Shown here one piece after another: positions 6,759 to 12,853 of a stretch of 12,853 bases of DNA; the stretch's first letter is position 1, and every line of letters begins with the position of its first letter. The notes under the pieces are model-generated. The model ran no database searches. It saw nothing but the letters and a program-made list of their open reading frames with translations, and was not told the DNA's origin. The translations under genes were made by a program, and so were the position numbers. Source of the stretch: Saccoglossus kowalevskii (Eukaryota > Hemichordata > Enteropneusta > Harrimaniidae); the NCBI RefSeq assembly GCF_000003605.2, contig NW_003111328.1, positions 1-12,853 of the forward strand, given 5' to 3'.

Positions 6759-6878
6759 GCCTACTGCCAAACCATTGCAGAATACACCAGTTCTCGTCCG
6801 ATCACTGAAGTTAAGCTGCATCGGGCGTGGTTAGTACTTGCATGGGAGACCGGCTGGGAATACCACGTGCAGTAGGCT
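6759..6878 (+). rRNA. 5S rRNA copy 33, canonical (best functional candidate)
   Basis: This copy supports every 5S helix. Helix I: 6759-6767 with 6869-6877, nine pairs. Helix II: 6772-6780 with 6816-6824, eight pairs with bulged T6776 and C6822; the bulged C is typical of animal 5S. Helix III: CAGT 6788-6791 with ACTG 6804-6807. Helix IV: 6840-6845 with 6850-6854, including the A-G opposition that human 5S also has. Helix V: 6825-6830 with 6863-6868. Box A, intermediate element and box C are undamaged and a T5 terminator follows. It is the only copy in the window combining CTGCATCGG with GGGAGACCGGCTGGG and an intact helix I. The RNA would join the large ribosomal subunit through ribosomal proteins uL18 and uL5. 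Its upstream flank is divergent (ATTCTGCC rather than ATTCAGCC). Confidence 0.93.
6809..6856 (+). promoter_or_regulatory. Pol III type 1 internal control region (shown for copy 33)
   Basis: By position against human 5S, box A is 6809-6823 (AGTTAAGCTGCATCG), the intermediate element 6826-6831 (CGTGGT) and box C 6839-6856 (TGCATGGGAGACC core). Known: TFIIIA binds these elements and recruits TFIIIC and TFIIIB. The same region lies at about gene bases 51-98 in every full-length copy but is altered in types A, B, C, D, E, I and J. Confidence 0.8.
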
Positions 6879-6886
6879 TATCAACA

Positions 6887-6891
6887 TTTTT
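6887..6891 (+). terminator. Pol III T5 terminator (shown for copy 33)
   Basis: TTTTT begins nine bases after the mature 3' end, following TATCAACA. Almost all units keep this CAACATTTTTATT block. It predicts a precursor about 10-13 bases longer than 5S rRNA, comparable to the known 3'-extended Drosophila precursor. Confidence 0.75.
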
Positions 6892-6975
6892 ATTCCACCG
6901 TACATACCAATTTTTTTTCCGGGATTTTTTGCCTAGCCGAAGCGTTAAACGACATCCAATTCTGACGTATATTCA

Positions 6976-7095
6976 GCCTACTGCCAAACCATTGCAGAAC
7001 ATACCAGTTCTCGTCCGATCACTGAAGTTAAGCTGCATCGGGCGTGGATAGTACTTGTATGGGAGACCGGCTGGGAATACCACGTGCATTATGCT
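6976..7095 (+). rRNA. 5S rRNA copy 34, type I
   Basis: Type I with one more defect: the 3' strand of helix I reads GCATTATGC, giving two mismatches in that helix. Confidence 0.84.
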
Positions 7096-7191
7096 CATCA
7101 ACATTTTTATTCCACCATACATACTAACTTTTTTCCATGATTTTTTTCCTAGCCGAAGCATTAAATGACATCCAATTGCGACGAATATTCA

Positions 7192-7228
7192 GCCACTGCC
7201 AAACCAATGCAGAATACACCAGTAGGCT
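7192..7228 (+). pseudogene. Internally deleted 5S remnant (type T), copy 35
   Basis: Same 37-bp remnant and junction; second T in this higher-order repeat, again directly after a type I copy. Confidence 0.93.
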
Positions 7229-7321
7229 GATGAACATTTTTATTCCACCGTACATACTAAATTTTCCATGAATTTTTGCCTAGCCGAAGCATTAAATGAC
7301 ATCAATTGCGACGAATATTCA

Positions 7322-7441
7322 GCCTACTGCCAAACCAATGCAGAATACACCAGTTCTCGTCCAATCACTGAAGTTAATCTGCATCGGGCATGGTTAGTAA
7401 TTGCATGGGAGACCGGCTGGGAATGCCACGTGCAGTAGGCT
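7322..7441 (+). rRNA. 5S rRNA copy 36, type J
   Basis: Type J with an extra loop C change, CGTCCAATCACT instead of CGTCCGATCACT. Its spacer has TTGTCTAGCC for TTGCCTAGCC. Confidence 0.84.
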
Positions 7442-7537
7442 TATCAAAATTTTTATTCCACCGTACATACCAACTTTTTCTCGGGATTTGTTGTCTAGCC
7501 GAAGTATTAAATTACATCCAATTCCGACAAATATTCA

Positions 7538-7656
7538 GCCTACTGCCAAACCATTGCAAAATACACCAGTTCTCGTCCGATCACTGAAGTTAAGCCCACC
7601 TGACGTGGTTAGTACTTGCATGGGAGACTGGCTGAGAATTCCACATGCAGTAGGCT
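7538..7656 (+). rRNA. 5S rRNA-like copy 37, type A (probable pseudogene)
   Basis: Third example of the 119-bp form; begins copy 3 of the higher-order repeat. Confidence 0.75.
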
Positions 7657-7752
7657 GATCAACATTTTTATTCCACCGTACATACTAACTTTTTCGCGAG
7701 ATTTTTGCATAGCTGAAGCATTAAACGACATCCAAATTCCGACGAATATTCA

Positions 7753-7872
7753 GCCTACTGCCAACCCATTGCAGAGTACACCAGTTCTCGTCCGATCACT
7801 GAAGTTAAGCTGCATCGGGCGTGGTTAGTACGTACATTGGAGACCGGCTGGGGATACCACGTGCAGTAGGCT
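7753..7872 (+). rRNA. 5S rRNA copy 38, type B
   Basis: Type B with one private change, CAGAGTACACC for CAGAATACACC, in loop B. Confidence 0.85.
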
Positions 7873-7968
7873 GATGAACATTTTTATTCAATCATACATA
7901 CTAACATTTTTCCATGATTTTTTGCCTAGCCGAAGCATTAAATGACATCCAATTCCAACGAATATTCA

Positions 7969-8088
7969 GCCTACTGCCAAACTAATGCAGAATACACCAG
8001 CTCTCGTCCGATCACTGAAGTTAATTTGCGTCAGGCGTGGTTAGTACTTGCATGGGAGACCTGCTGGGAATACCACGTGCAGTAGGCT
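7969..8088 (+). rRNA. 5S rRNA copy 39, type C
   Basis: Gene as copy 3. The spacer after it has a one-base gain (CAAAAATTTTAA) and a one-base loss (GTGATTTTTGC) that cancel, both in homopolymers. Confidence 0.85.
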
Positions 8089-8184
8089 TATCAAAAATTT
8101 TAATTCCACCGTACATGCTATCTTTTTCCCGTGATTTTTGCATAGCCGAAGCATTAATTGAAATCCAATTCCGACAAATATTCA

Positions 8185-8304
8185 GCCTACTGCCAAACCA
8201 TTGCAGAATACACCAGTTCTCGTCCGATCACTGAAGTTAAGCCGCATCGGGCGTGGTTAGTACTTGCACGGGAGGCCGCCAAGGAATACCACGTGCAGTA
8301 GGCT
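8185..8304 (+). rRNA. 5S rRNA copy 40, type D
   Basis: Equivalent of copy 4, with the CCACAGTACATACC spacer. Confidence 0.88.
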
Positions 8305-8400
8305 TATCAACATTTTTATTCCACAGTACATACCAACTTTTTCCCGGGATTTGTTGCCTAGCCGAAGTATTAAATTACATCCAATTCCGACGAATATTCA

Positions 8401-8520
8401 GCCTACTGACAAACCATTGCAGAATACACCAGTTCTCGTCCGATCACTGAAGTTAAGCCGCATCGGGCGTGGTTAGTACTTGCACGGGAGGCCGCCAAGG
8501 AATACCACGTGCAGTAGGCT
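8401..8520 (+). rRNA. 5S rRNA copy 41, type E
   Basis: Equivalent of copy 5: GCCTACTGAC start and AGGCCGCCAAGG box C. Confidence 0.88.
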
Positions 8521-8616
8521 TATCAACATTTTTATTCCACCGTACATACCAACTTTTTCCCGGGATTTGTTGCCTAGCCGAAGTATTAAATTACATCCAA
8601 TTCCGACGAATATTCA

Positions 8617-8736
8617 GCCTACTGACAAACCATTGCAGCATACACCAGTTCTAGTCCGATCACTGAAGTTAAGCTGCATCGGGCGTGGTTAGTACTTGCA
8701 TGGGAGACCTGCTGGGAATACTACGTGCAGTAGGCT
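8617..8736 (+). rRNA. 5S rRNA copy 42, type F
   Basis: Equivalent of copy 6. Its downstream spacer has private changes (CATATTATC, TTTTTACCG). Confidence 0.88.
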
Positions 8737-8832
8737 TATCGACATTTTTATTCCACCGTACATATTATCTTTTTACCGTGATTTTTTGCCTAGCCGAAGC
8801 ATTAATTGAAATCCAATTCCGACAAATATTCA

Positions 8833-8952
8833 GCCTGCTGCCAAACCATTGCAGAATACACCAGTTCTCGTCTGATCACTGAAGTTAAGCCGCATCGGGC
8901 GTGGTTAGTACTTGCACGGGAGGTCTGCTGGGAATACCACGTGCAGTAGGCT
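8833..8952 (+). rRNA. 5S rRNA copy 43, type G
   Basis: Equivalent of copy 7. Confidence 0.88.
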
Positions 8953-9048
8953 CATCAACATTTTTATTCCACATTACATACTAACTTTTTCGCGTGATTT
9001 TTTGCCTAGCCGAAGCAATAATTGAAATCCAATTCCGACAAATATTCA

Positions 9049-9168
9049 GCCTACTGCAAAGCCATTGCAGAATACACCAGTTCTCGTCCGATCACTGAAG
9101 TTAAGCCGCATCGGGCGTGGTTAGTACTTGCATGGGAGACCTGCTGGGAATACCACGTGCAGTAGGCT
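9049..9168 (+). rRNA. 5S rRNA copy 44, type H
   Basis: Equivalent of copy 8; canonical box C and helix I, good functional candidate. Confidence 0.9.
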
Positions 9169-9264
9169 TATCAACATTTTTATTCCACCGTACATACTAT
9201 CTTTTTCCCGTGATTTTTTGCCTAGCCGAAGCATTAATTGAAATCCAATTCCGACAAATATTCA

Positions 9265-9384
9265 GTCTACTGCCAAACCATTGCAGAATACACCAGTTCT
9301 CGTCCGATCACTGAAGTTAAGCCGCATCGGGCGTGGTTAGTACTTGCACGGGAGGCCGCCAAGGAATACCACGTGCAGTAGGCT
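9265..9384 (+). rRNA. 5S rRNA copy 45, type D with immediate T4
   Basis: Equivalent of copies 14 and 27, with a private change at base 2 (GTCTACTGCC), a wobble in helix I. Confidence 0.87.
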
Positions 9385-9387
9385 TTT
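9384..9387 (+). terminator. Immediate T4 at the 3' end of copy 45
   Basis: Same GGCTTTTC arrangement as after copy 14. Confidence 0.5.
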
Positions 9388-9481
9388 CAACATTTTTATT
9401 CCACCGTACATACCAATTTTTTTTCCGGGATTTTTTGCCTAGCCGAAGCGTTAAACGACATCCAATTCTAACGAATATTCA

Positions 9482-9601
9482 GCCTACTGCCAAACCATTG
9501 CAGAACATACCAGTTCTCGTCCGATCACTGAAGTTAAGCTGCATCGGGCGTGGATAGTACTTGTATGGGAGACCGGCTGGGAATACCACGTGCATTAGGC
9601 T
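9482..9601 (+). rRNA. 5S rRNA copy 46, type I
   Basis: Equivalent of copy 15; the spacer before it reads TTCTAACGAATATTC where copies 15, 28 and 34 have TTCTGACGTATATTC. Confidence 0.85.
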
Positions 9602-9697
9602 CATCAACATTTTTATTCCACCATACATACTAACTTTTTTCCATGATTTTTTTCCTAGCCGAAGCATTAAATGACATCCAATTGCGACGAATATTCA

Positions 9698-9734
9698 GCC
9701 ACTGCCAAACCAATGCAGAATACACCAGTAGGCT
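9698..9734 (+). pseudogene. Internally deleted 5S remnant (type T), copy 47
   Basis: Fourth occurrence of the same 37-bp remnant with the CCAGTAGGCT junction. Confidence 0.93.
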
Positions 9735-9827
9735 GATGAACATTTTTATTCCACCGTACATACTAAATTTTCCATGAATTTTTGCCTAGCCGAAGCATTA
9801 AATGACATCAATTGTGACGAATATTCA

Positions 9828-9947
9828 GCCTACTGCCAAACCAATGCAGAATACACCAGTTCTCGTCCGATCACTGAAGTTAATCTGCATCGGGCATGGT
9901 TAGTAATTGCATGGGAGACCGGCTGGGAATGCCACGTGCAGTAGGCT
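9828..9947 (+). rRNA. 5S rRNA copy 48, type J
   Basis: Equivalent of copy 17. The spacer before it has ATTGTGACG for ATTGCGACG. Confidence 0.85.
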
Positions 9948-10043
9948 TATCAAAATTTTTATTCCACCGTACATACCAACTTTTTCTCGGGATTTGTTGC
10001 CTAGCCGAAGTATTAAATTACATCCAATTCCGACAAATATTCA

Positions 10044-10162
10044 GCCTACTGCCAAACCATTGCAAAATACACCAGTTCTCGTCCGATCACTGAAGTTAAG
10101 CCCACCTGACGTGGTTAGTACTTGCATGGGAGACTGGCTGAGAATTCCACATGCAGTAGGCT
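10044..10162 (+). rRNA. 5S rRNA-like copy 49, type A (probable pseudogene)
   Basis: Fourth example of the 119-bp form; begins copy 4 of the higher-order repeat. Confidence 0.75.
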
Positions 10163-10258
10163 GATCAACATTTTTATTCCACCGTACATACTAACTTTTT
10201 CGCGAGATTTTTGCATAGCTGAAGCATTAAACGACATCCAAATTCCGACGAATATTCA

Positions 10259-10378
10259 GCCTACTGCCAACCCATTGCAGAATACACCAGTTCTCGTCCG
10301 ATCACTGAAGTTAAGCTGCATCGGGCGTGGTTAGTACGTACATTGGAGACCGGCTGGGGATACCACGTGCAGTAGGCT
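10259..10378 (+). rRNA. 5S rRNA copy 50, type B
   Basis: Equivalent of copy 2. The spacer after it has TTCCCACG where other B spacers have TTCCAACG. Confidence 0.85.
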
Positions 10379-10474
10379 GATGAACATTTTTATTCAATCA
10401 TACATACTAACATTTTTCCATGATTTTTTGCCTAGCCGAAGCATTAAATGACATCCAATTCCCACGAATATTCA

Positions 10475-10594
10475 GCCTACTGCCAAACTAATGCAGAATA
10501 CACCAGCTCTCGTCCGATCACTGAAGTTAATTTGCGTCAGGCGTGGTTAGTACTTGCATGGGAGACCTGCTGGGAATACCACGTGCAGTAGGCT
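10475..10594 (+). rRNA. 5S rRNA copy 51, type C
   Basis: Equivalent of copy 3, with the TTATCAAAATTTTAATTCC spacer. Confidence 0.85.
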
Positions 10595-10690
10595 TATCAA
10601 AATTTTAATTCCACCGTACATGCTATCTTTTTCCCGTGATTTTTTGCATAGCCGAAGCATTAATTGAAATCCAATTCCGACAAATATTCA

Positions 10691-10814
10691 GCCTACTGCC
10701 AAACCATTGCAGAATACACCAGTTCTCGTCCGATCAATGAAGTTAAGCCGCCATCGGGCGTGGTTAGTACTTAGCACGGGAGGCCGCCAAGGAATACCAC
10801 GGTGCAGGTAGGCT
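10691..10814 (+). rRNA. 5S rRNA copy 52, type D with four inserted bases
   Basis: Type D, but 124 bp long. There are single-base insertions in GCCGCCATCGGG (box A/helix II), ACTTAGCACGGG (box C), CCACGGTGC (helix V) and GCAGGTAGGC (helix I), plus C to A in GATCAATGA. All fall within about 70 bp while the flanking spacers look normal. It is either a badly damaged copy or a patch of poor base calls. Confidence 0.82.
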
Positions 10815-10910
10815 TATCAACATTTTTATTCCACAGTACATACCAACTTTTTCCCGGGATTTGTTGCCTAGCCGAAGTATTAAATTACATCCAATTCCGA
10901 CGAATATTCA

Positions 10911-11030
10911 GCCTACTGACAAACCATTGCAGAATACACCAGTTCTCGTCCGATCACTGAAGTTAAGCCGCATCGGGCGTGGTTAGTACTTGCACGGGAG
11001 GCCGCCAAGGAATACCACGTGCAGTAGGCT
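10911..11030 (+). rRNA. 5S rRNA copy 53, type E
   Basis: Equivalent of copy 5, with no sign of the errors seen in copy 52. Confidence 0.88.
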
Positions 11031-11126
11031 TATCAACATTTTTATTCCACCGTACATACCAACTTTTTCCCGGGATTTGTTGCCTAGCCGAAGTATTAAA
11101 TTACATCCAATTCCGACGAATATTCA

Positions 11127-11246
11127 GCCTACTGACAAACCATTGCAGCATACACCAGTTCTAGTCCGATCACTGAAGTTAAGCTGCATCGGGCGTGGTT
11201 AGTACTTGCATGGGAGACCTGCTGGGAATACTACGTGCAGTAGGCT
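11127..11246 (+). rRNA. 5S rRNA copy 54, type F
   Basis: Equivalent of copy 6, including the ACTACG form of helix V. Confidence 0.88.
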
Positions 11247-11342
11247 TATCGACATTTTTATTCCACCGTACATACTATCTTTTTCCCGTGATTTTTTGCC
11301 TAGCCGAAGCATTAATTGAAATCCAATTCCGACAAATATTCA

Positions 11343-11462
11343 GCCTGCTGCCAAACCATTGCAGAATACACCAGTTCTCGTCTGATCACTGAAGTTAAGC
11401 CGCATCGGGCGTGGTTAGTACTTGCACGGGAGGCCGCCAAGGAATACCACGTGCAGTAGGCT
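11343..11462 (+). rRNA. 5S rRNA copy 55, G/D hybrid
   Basis: The front is type G (GCCTGCTGCC, GTCTGATC). The back is type D (GGAGGCCGCCAAGG) and is followed by the D spacer (CCACAGTACATACC). The switch lies between the GTCTGATC site and box C. Confidence 0.87.
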
Positions 11463-11558
11463 TATCAACATTTTTATTCCACAGTACATACCAACTTTTT
11501 CCCGGGATTTGTTGCCTAGCCGAAGTATTAAATTACATCCAATTCCGACGAATATTCA

Positions 11559-11678
11559 GCCTACTGACAAACCATTGCAGAATACACCAGTTCTCGTCCG
11601 ATCACTGAAGTTAAGCCGCATCGGGCGTGGTTAGTACTTGCACGGGAGGCCGCCAAGGAATACCACGTGCAGTAGGCT
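11559..11678 (+). rRNA. 5S rRNA copy 56, type E
   Basis: Type E with CGCATCGGG intact. First unit of a repeated E-F'-H triplet. Confidence 0.88.
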
Positions 11679-11774
11679 TATCAACATTTTTATTCCACCG
11701 TACATACCAACTTTTTCCCGGGATTTGTTGCCTAGCCGAAGTATTAAATTACATCCAATTCCGACGAATATTCA

Positions 11775-11894
11775 GCCTACTGACAAACCATTGCAGCATA
11801 CACCAGTTCTAGTCCGATCACTGAAGTTAAGCTGCATCGGGCGTGGTTAGTACTTGCATGGAAGACCTGCTGGGAATACCACGTGCAGTAGGCT
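11775..11894 (+). rRNA. 5S rRNA copy 57, type F'
   Basis: Equivalent of copy 11 (TGGAAGACC), with the CATTACATACTAATTTTTTCG spacer. Confidence 0.87.
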
Positions 11895-11990
11895 CATCAA
11901 CATTTTTATTCCACATTACATACTAATTTTTTCGCGTGATTTTTTGCCTAGCCGAAGCAATAATTGAAATCCAATTCCGACAAATATTCA

Positions 11991-12110
11991 GCCTACTGCA
12001 AAGCCATTGCAGAATACACCAGTTCTCGTCCGATCACTGAAGTTAAGCCGCATCGGGCGTGGTTAGTACTTGCATGGGAGACCTGCTGGGAATACCACGT
12101 GCAGTAGGCT
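11991..12110 (+). rRNA. 5S rRNA copy 58, type H gene with D-type spacer
   Basis: Equivalent of copy 12, sharing its H-gene/D-spacer join; functional candidate. Confidence 0.89.
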
Positions 12111-12206
12111 TATCAACATTTTTATTCCACAGTACATACCAACTTTTTCCCGGGATTTGTTGCCTAGCCGAAGTATTAAATTACATCCAATTCCGACGAA
12201 TATTCA

Positions 12207-12326
12207 GCCTACTGACAAACCATTGCAGAATACACCAGTTCTCGTCCGATCACTGAAGTTAAGCCGCATCAGGCGTGGTTAGTACTTGCACGGGAGGCCG
12301 CCATGGAATACCACGTGCAGTAGGCT
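12207..12326 (+). rRNA. 5S rRNA copy 59, type E
   Basis: Shares CGCATCAGGCG with copy 10. Private change GCCGCCATGG for GCCGCCAAGG in box C. Confidence 0.86.
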
Positions 12327-12422
12327 TATCAACATTTTTATTCCACCGTACATACCAACTTTTTTCCGGGATTTGTTGCCTAGCCGAAGTATTAAATTAC
12401 ATCCAATTCCGACGAATATTCA

Positions 12423-12542
12423 GCCTACTGACAAACCATTGCAGCATACACCAGTTCTAGTCCGATCACTGAAGTTAAGCTGCATCGGGCGTGGTTAGTA
12501 CTTGCATGGAAGACCTGCTGGGAATACCACGTGCAGTAGGCT
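12423..12542 (+). rRNA. 5S rRNA copy 60, type F'
   Basis: Type F' gene; its spacer is TTATCAAC with CATTACATACTAACTTTTTCG, a combination not seen after the other F' copies. Confidence 0.86.
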
Positions 12543-12638
12543 TATCAACATTTTTATTCCACATTACATACTAACTTTTTCGCGTGATTTTTTGCCTAGC
12601 CGAAGCATTAATTGAAATCCAATTCCGACAAATATTCA

Positions 12639-12758
12639 GCCTACTGCAAAACCATTGCATAATACACCAGTTCTTGTCCGATCACTGAAGTTAATCCGCA
12701 TCGGGCGTGGTTAGTACTTGCACGGGAGGCCGGCTGGGAATACCACGTGCAGTAAGCT
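12639..12758 (+). rRNA. 5S rRNA copy 61, H-like hybrid
   Basis: Front resembles H (CTACTGCAAA) with private changes (GCATAATACACC, TTCTTGTCC, TTAATCCGC). Box C is the intermediate form CACGGGAGGCCGGCTGGG, and the helix I 3' strand GCAGTAAGC has one mismatch. It is followed by the spacer that elsewhere follows type I. Probable pseudogene. Confidence 0.84.
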
Positions 12759-12853
12759 CATGAACATTTTTATTCCACCATACATACTAACTTTTTTCCA
12801 TGATTTTTTTCCTTGCCGAAACATTAAATGACATCCATTTGCGACGAATATTC
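12759..12853 (+). other. Spacer of the I-to-T kind at the window end
   Basis: CCACCATACATACTAAC, a seven-T run and TTGCGACGAATATTC match the spacer between types I and T in the other higher-order repeats. Small private changes are CCTTGCCGAAACATT and CATTTGCG. No gene. Confidence 0.85.

Larger units (their letters stand above)
3604..7537 (+). repeat. Higher-order repeat, copy 2 (19 units)
   Basis: Unit order is A-B-C-E-F-G-H-G-H-D-I-T-(J hybrid)-D-E-like-canonical-I-T-J. It lacks the D unit that follows C in copies 1, 3 and 4, has a doubled G-H pair, and contains the I-T pair twice (5765-6110 and 6976-7321). The second I-T pair is preceded by the only canonical-looking 5S copy in the window. 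Confidence 0.85.
7538..10043 (+). repeat. Higher-order repeat, copy 3 (12 units, shortest)
   Basis: Unit order is A-B-C-D-E-F-G-H-D-I-T-J, 2506 bp, or eleven 216-bp units plus one 130-bp unit. It contains each type once apart from D, so it may be the simplest form from which the longer copies expanded, or a product of contraction. The sequence alone does not give the direction. Confidence 0.85.
1..12853 (+). repeat. 5S rDNA tandem array (61 units in view)
   Basis: The whole window is a direct tandem repeat with a 216-bp period. Conserved blocks such as CCAGTTCTCGTCCGATCACT and GCAGTAGGCT recur at that spacing. Departures are 130-bp units at the four deleted copies, 217 bp before each type I copy and 215 bp after each type A copy. 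All units share one orientation and both window edges cut into spacer, so the array continues outside. Known: eukaryotic 5S genes commonly lie in such clusters, separate from the 18S-28S array. Odd: the monomers form about a dozen distinct types instead of one homogenised sequence. Bases 1-17 are the tail of a type J spacer and lack two single bases found in the other copies. Confidence 0.97.
10044..12853 (+). repeat. Higher-order repeat, copy 4 (13 units, cut by window end)
   Basis: Unit order is A-B-C-D-E-F-(G/D hybrid)-E-F'-H-E-F'-(H-like hybrid), followed by a spacer. That last spacer (12759-12853) matches the one lying between I and T in the other copies, so a T remnant is expected just beyond the window. 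No type I gene precedes it here; a hybrid gene sits in that slot. Confidence 0.8.
11559..12853 (+). repeat. Repeated E-F'-H triplet (648-bp period)
   Basis: Units 56-58 are followed by units 59-61 in the same order (E, F', H or H-like). Copies 10-12 in the first higher-order repeat are the same triplet once. The second pass has diverged more at its end. Confidence 0.65.

Noticed and set aside
1-12853. CRISPR-like regular repeat and spacer pattern
   Set aside because: The repeats are 120 bp with 5S structure and the spacers are themselves repeated, not unique. No cas genes are in view.
1-12853. 5S-derived SINE copies (SINE3-like)
   Set aside because: There is no poly-A or other SINE tail, no target-site duplications and no dispersed insertion. 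Copies are strictly head to tail with homologous spacers, which fits a gene array.
1-12853. Bacterial or organellar origin
   Set aside because: The 5S core, the box A/box C layout, T5 terminators and a stand-alone tandem array are eukaryotic nuclear features. No 16S or 23S sequence is nearby.

Overview
The window is one uninterrupted head-to-tail array of 5S ribosomal RNA genes and 5S-derived copies, all on the plus strand, from a eukaryotic nuclear genome. The usual monomer is 216 bp: a 120-bp 5S region and an AT-rich spacer of about 96 bp. I count 61 units: 57 full-length 5S regions (four of 119 bp, one of 124 bp, the rest 120 bp) and four internally deleted remnants of 37 bp. I see no protein-coding gene, tRNA, transposon or unrelated sequence. 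The 5S core (TTCTCGTCCGATCACTGAAG, TTAAGC, GGTTAGTACTT, GGGAGACC, GGGAATACC) is animal-like and closest, from memory, to arthropod 5S, so an insect or other arthropod is my best guess (moderate confidence).

The copies are not homogeneous. They fall into recurring types, named here by diagnostic bases. A is 119 bp with CCCACCTGAC in the box A/helix II region. B has GTACGTACATTGG. C has AATTTGCGTCAGG. D starts GCCTACTGCC and has the box C variant AGGCCGCCAAGG. E is like D but starts GCCTACTGAC. F has CAGCATACACC and TTCTAGTCC; F' is F with TGGAAGACC. G has GCCTGCTGCC and GTCTGATC. H has CTGCAAAGCC. I has CAGAACATACC and GTGGATAG. T is the 37-bp remnant. J has AATCTGCATCGGGCATGG. One copy (6759-6878) carries none of these departures and folds as a canonical 5S.

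The types recur in a fixed order, J-A-B-C ... I-T, giving a higher-order repeat with a variable middle. Copy 1 is 18-3603 (17 units), copy 2 is 3604-7537 (19 units), copy 3 is 7538-10043 (12 units) and copy 4 is 10044 to the window end (13 units, incomplete). Length changes come from gain or loss of one, two or three units in the D-E-F-G-H middle section, plus hybrid units whose front and back halves belong to different types.

Each full unit looks like an RNA polymerase III gene: internal box A, intermediate element and box C, a TTAAT or TTAAAT element at about -30, and a T5 terminator about 9 bases past the mature 3' end, implying a precursor with a short 3' trailer. Many copies have damaged helices or control boxes and are probably pseudogenes. 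A minority could supply working 5S rRNA for the large ribosomal subunit.
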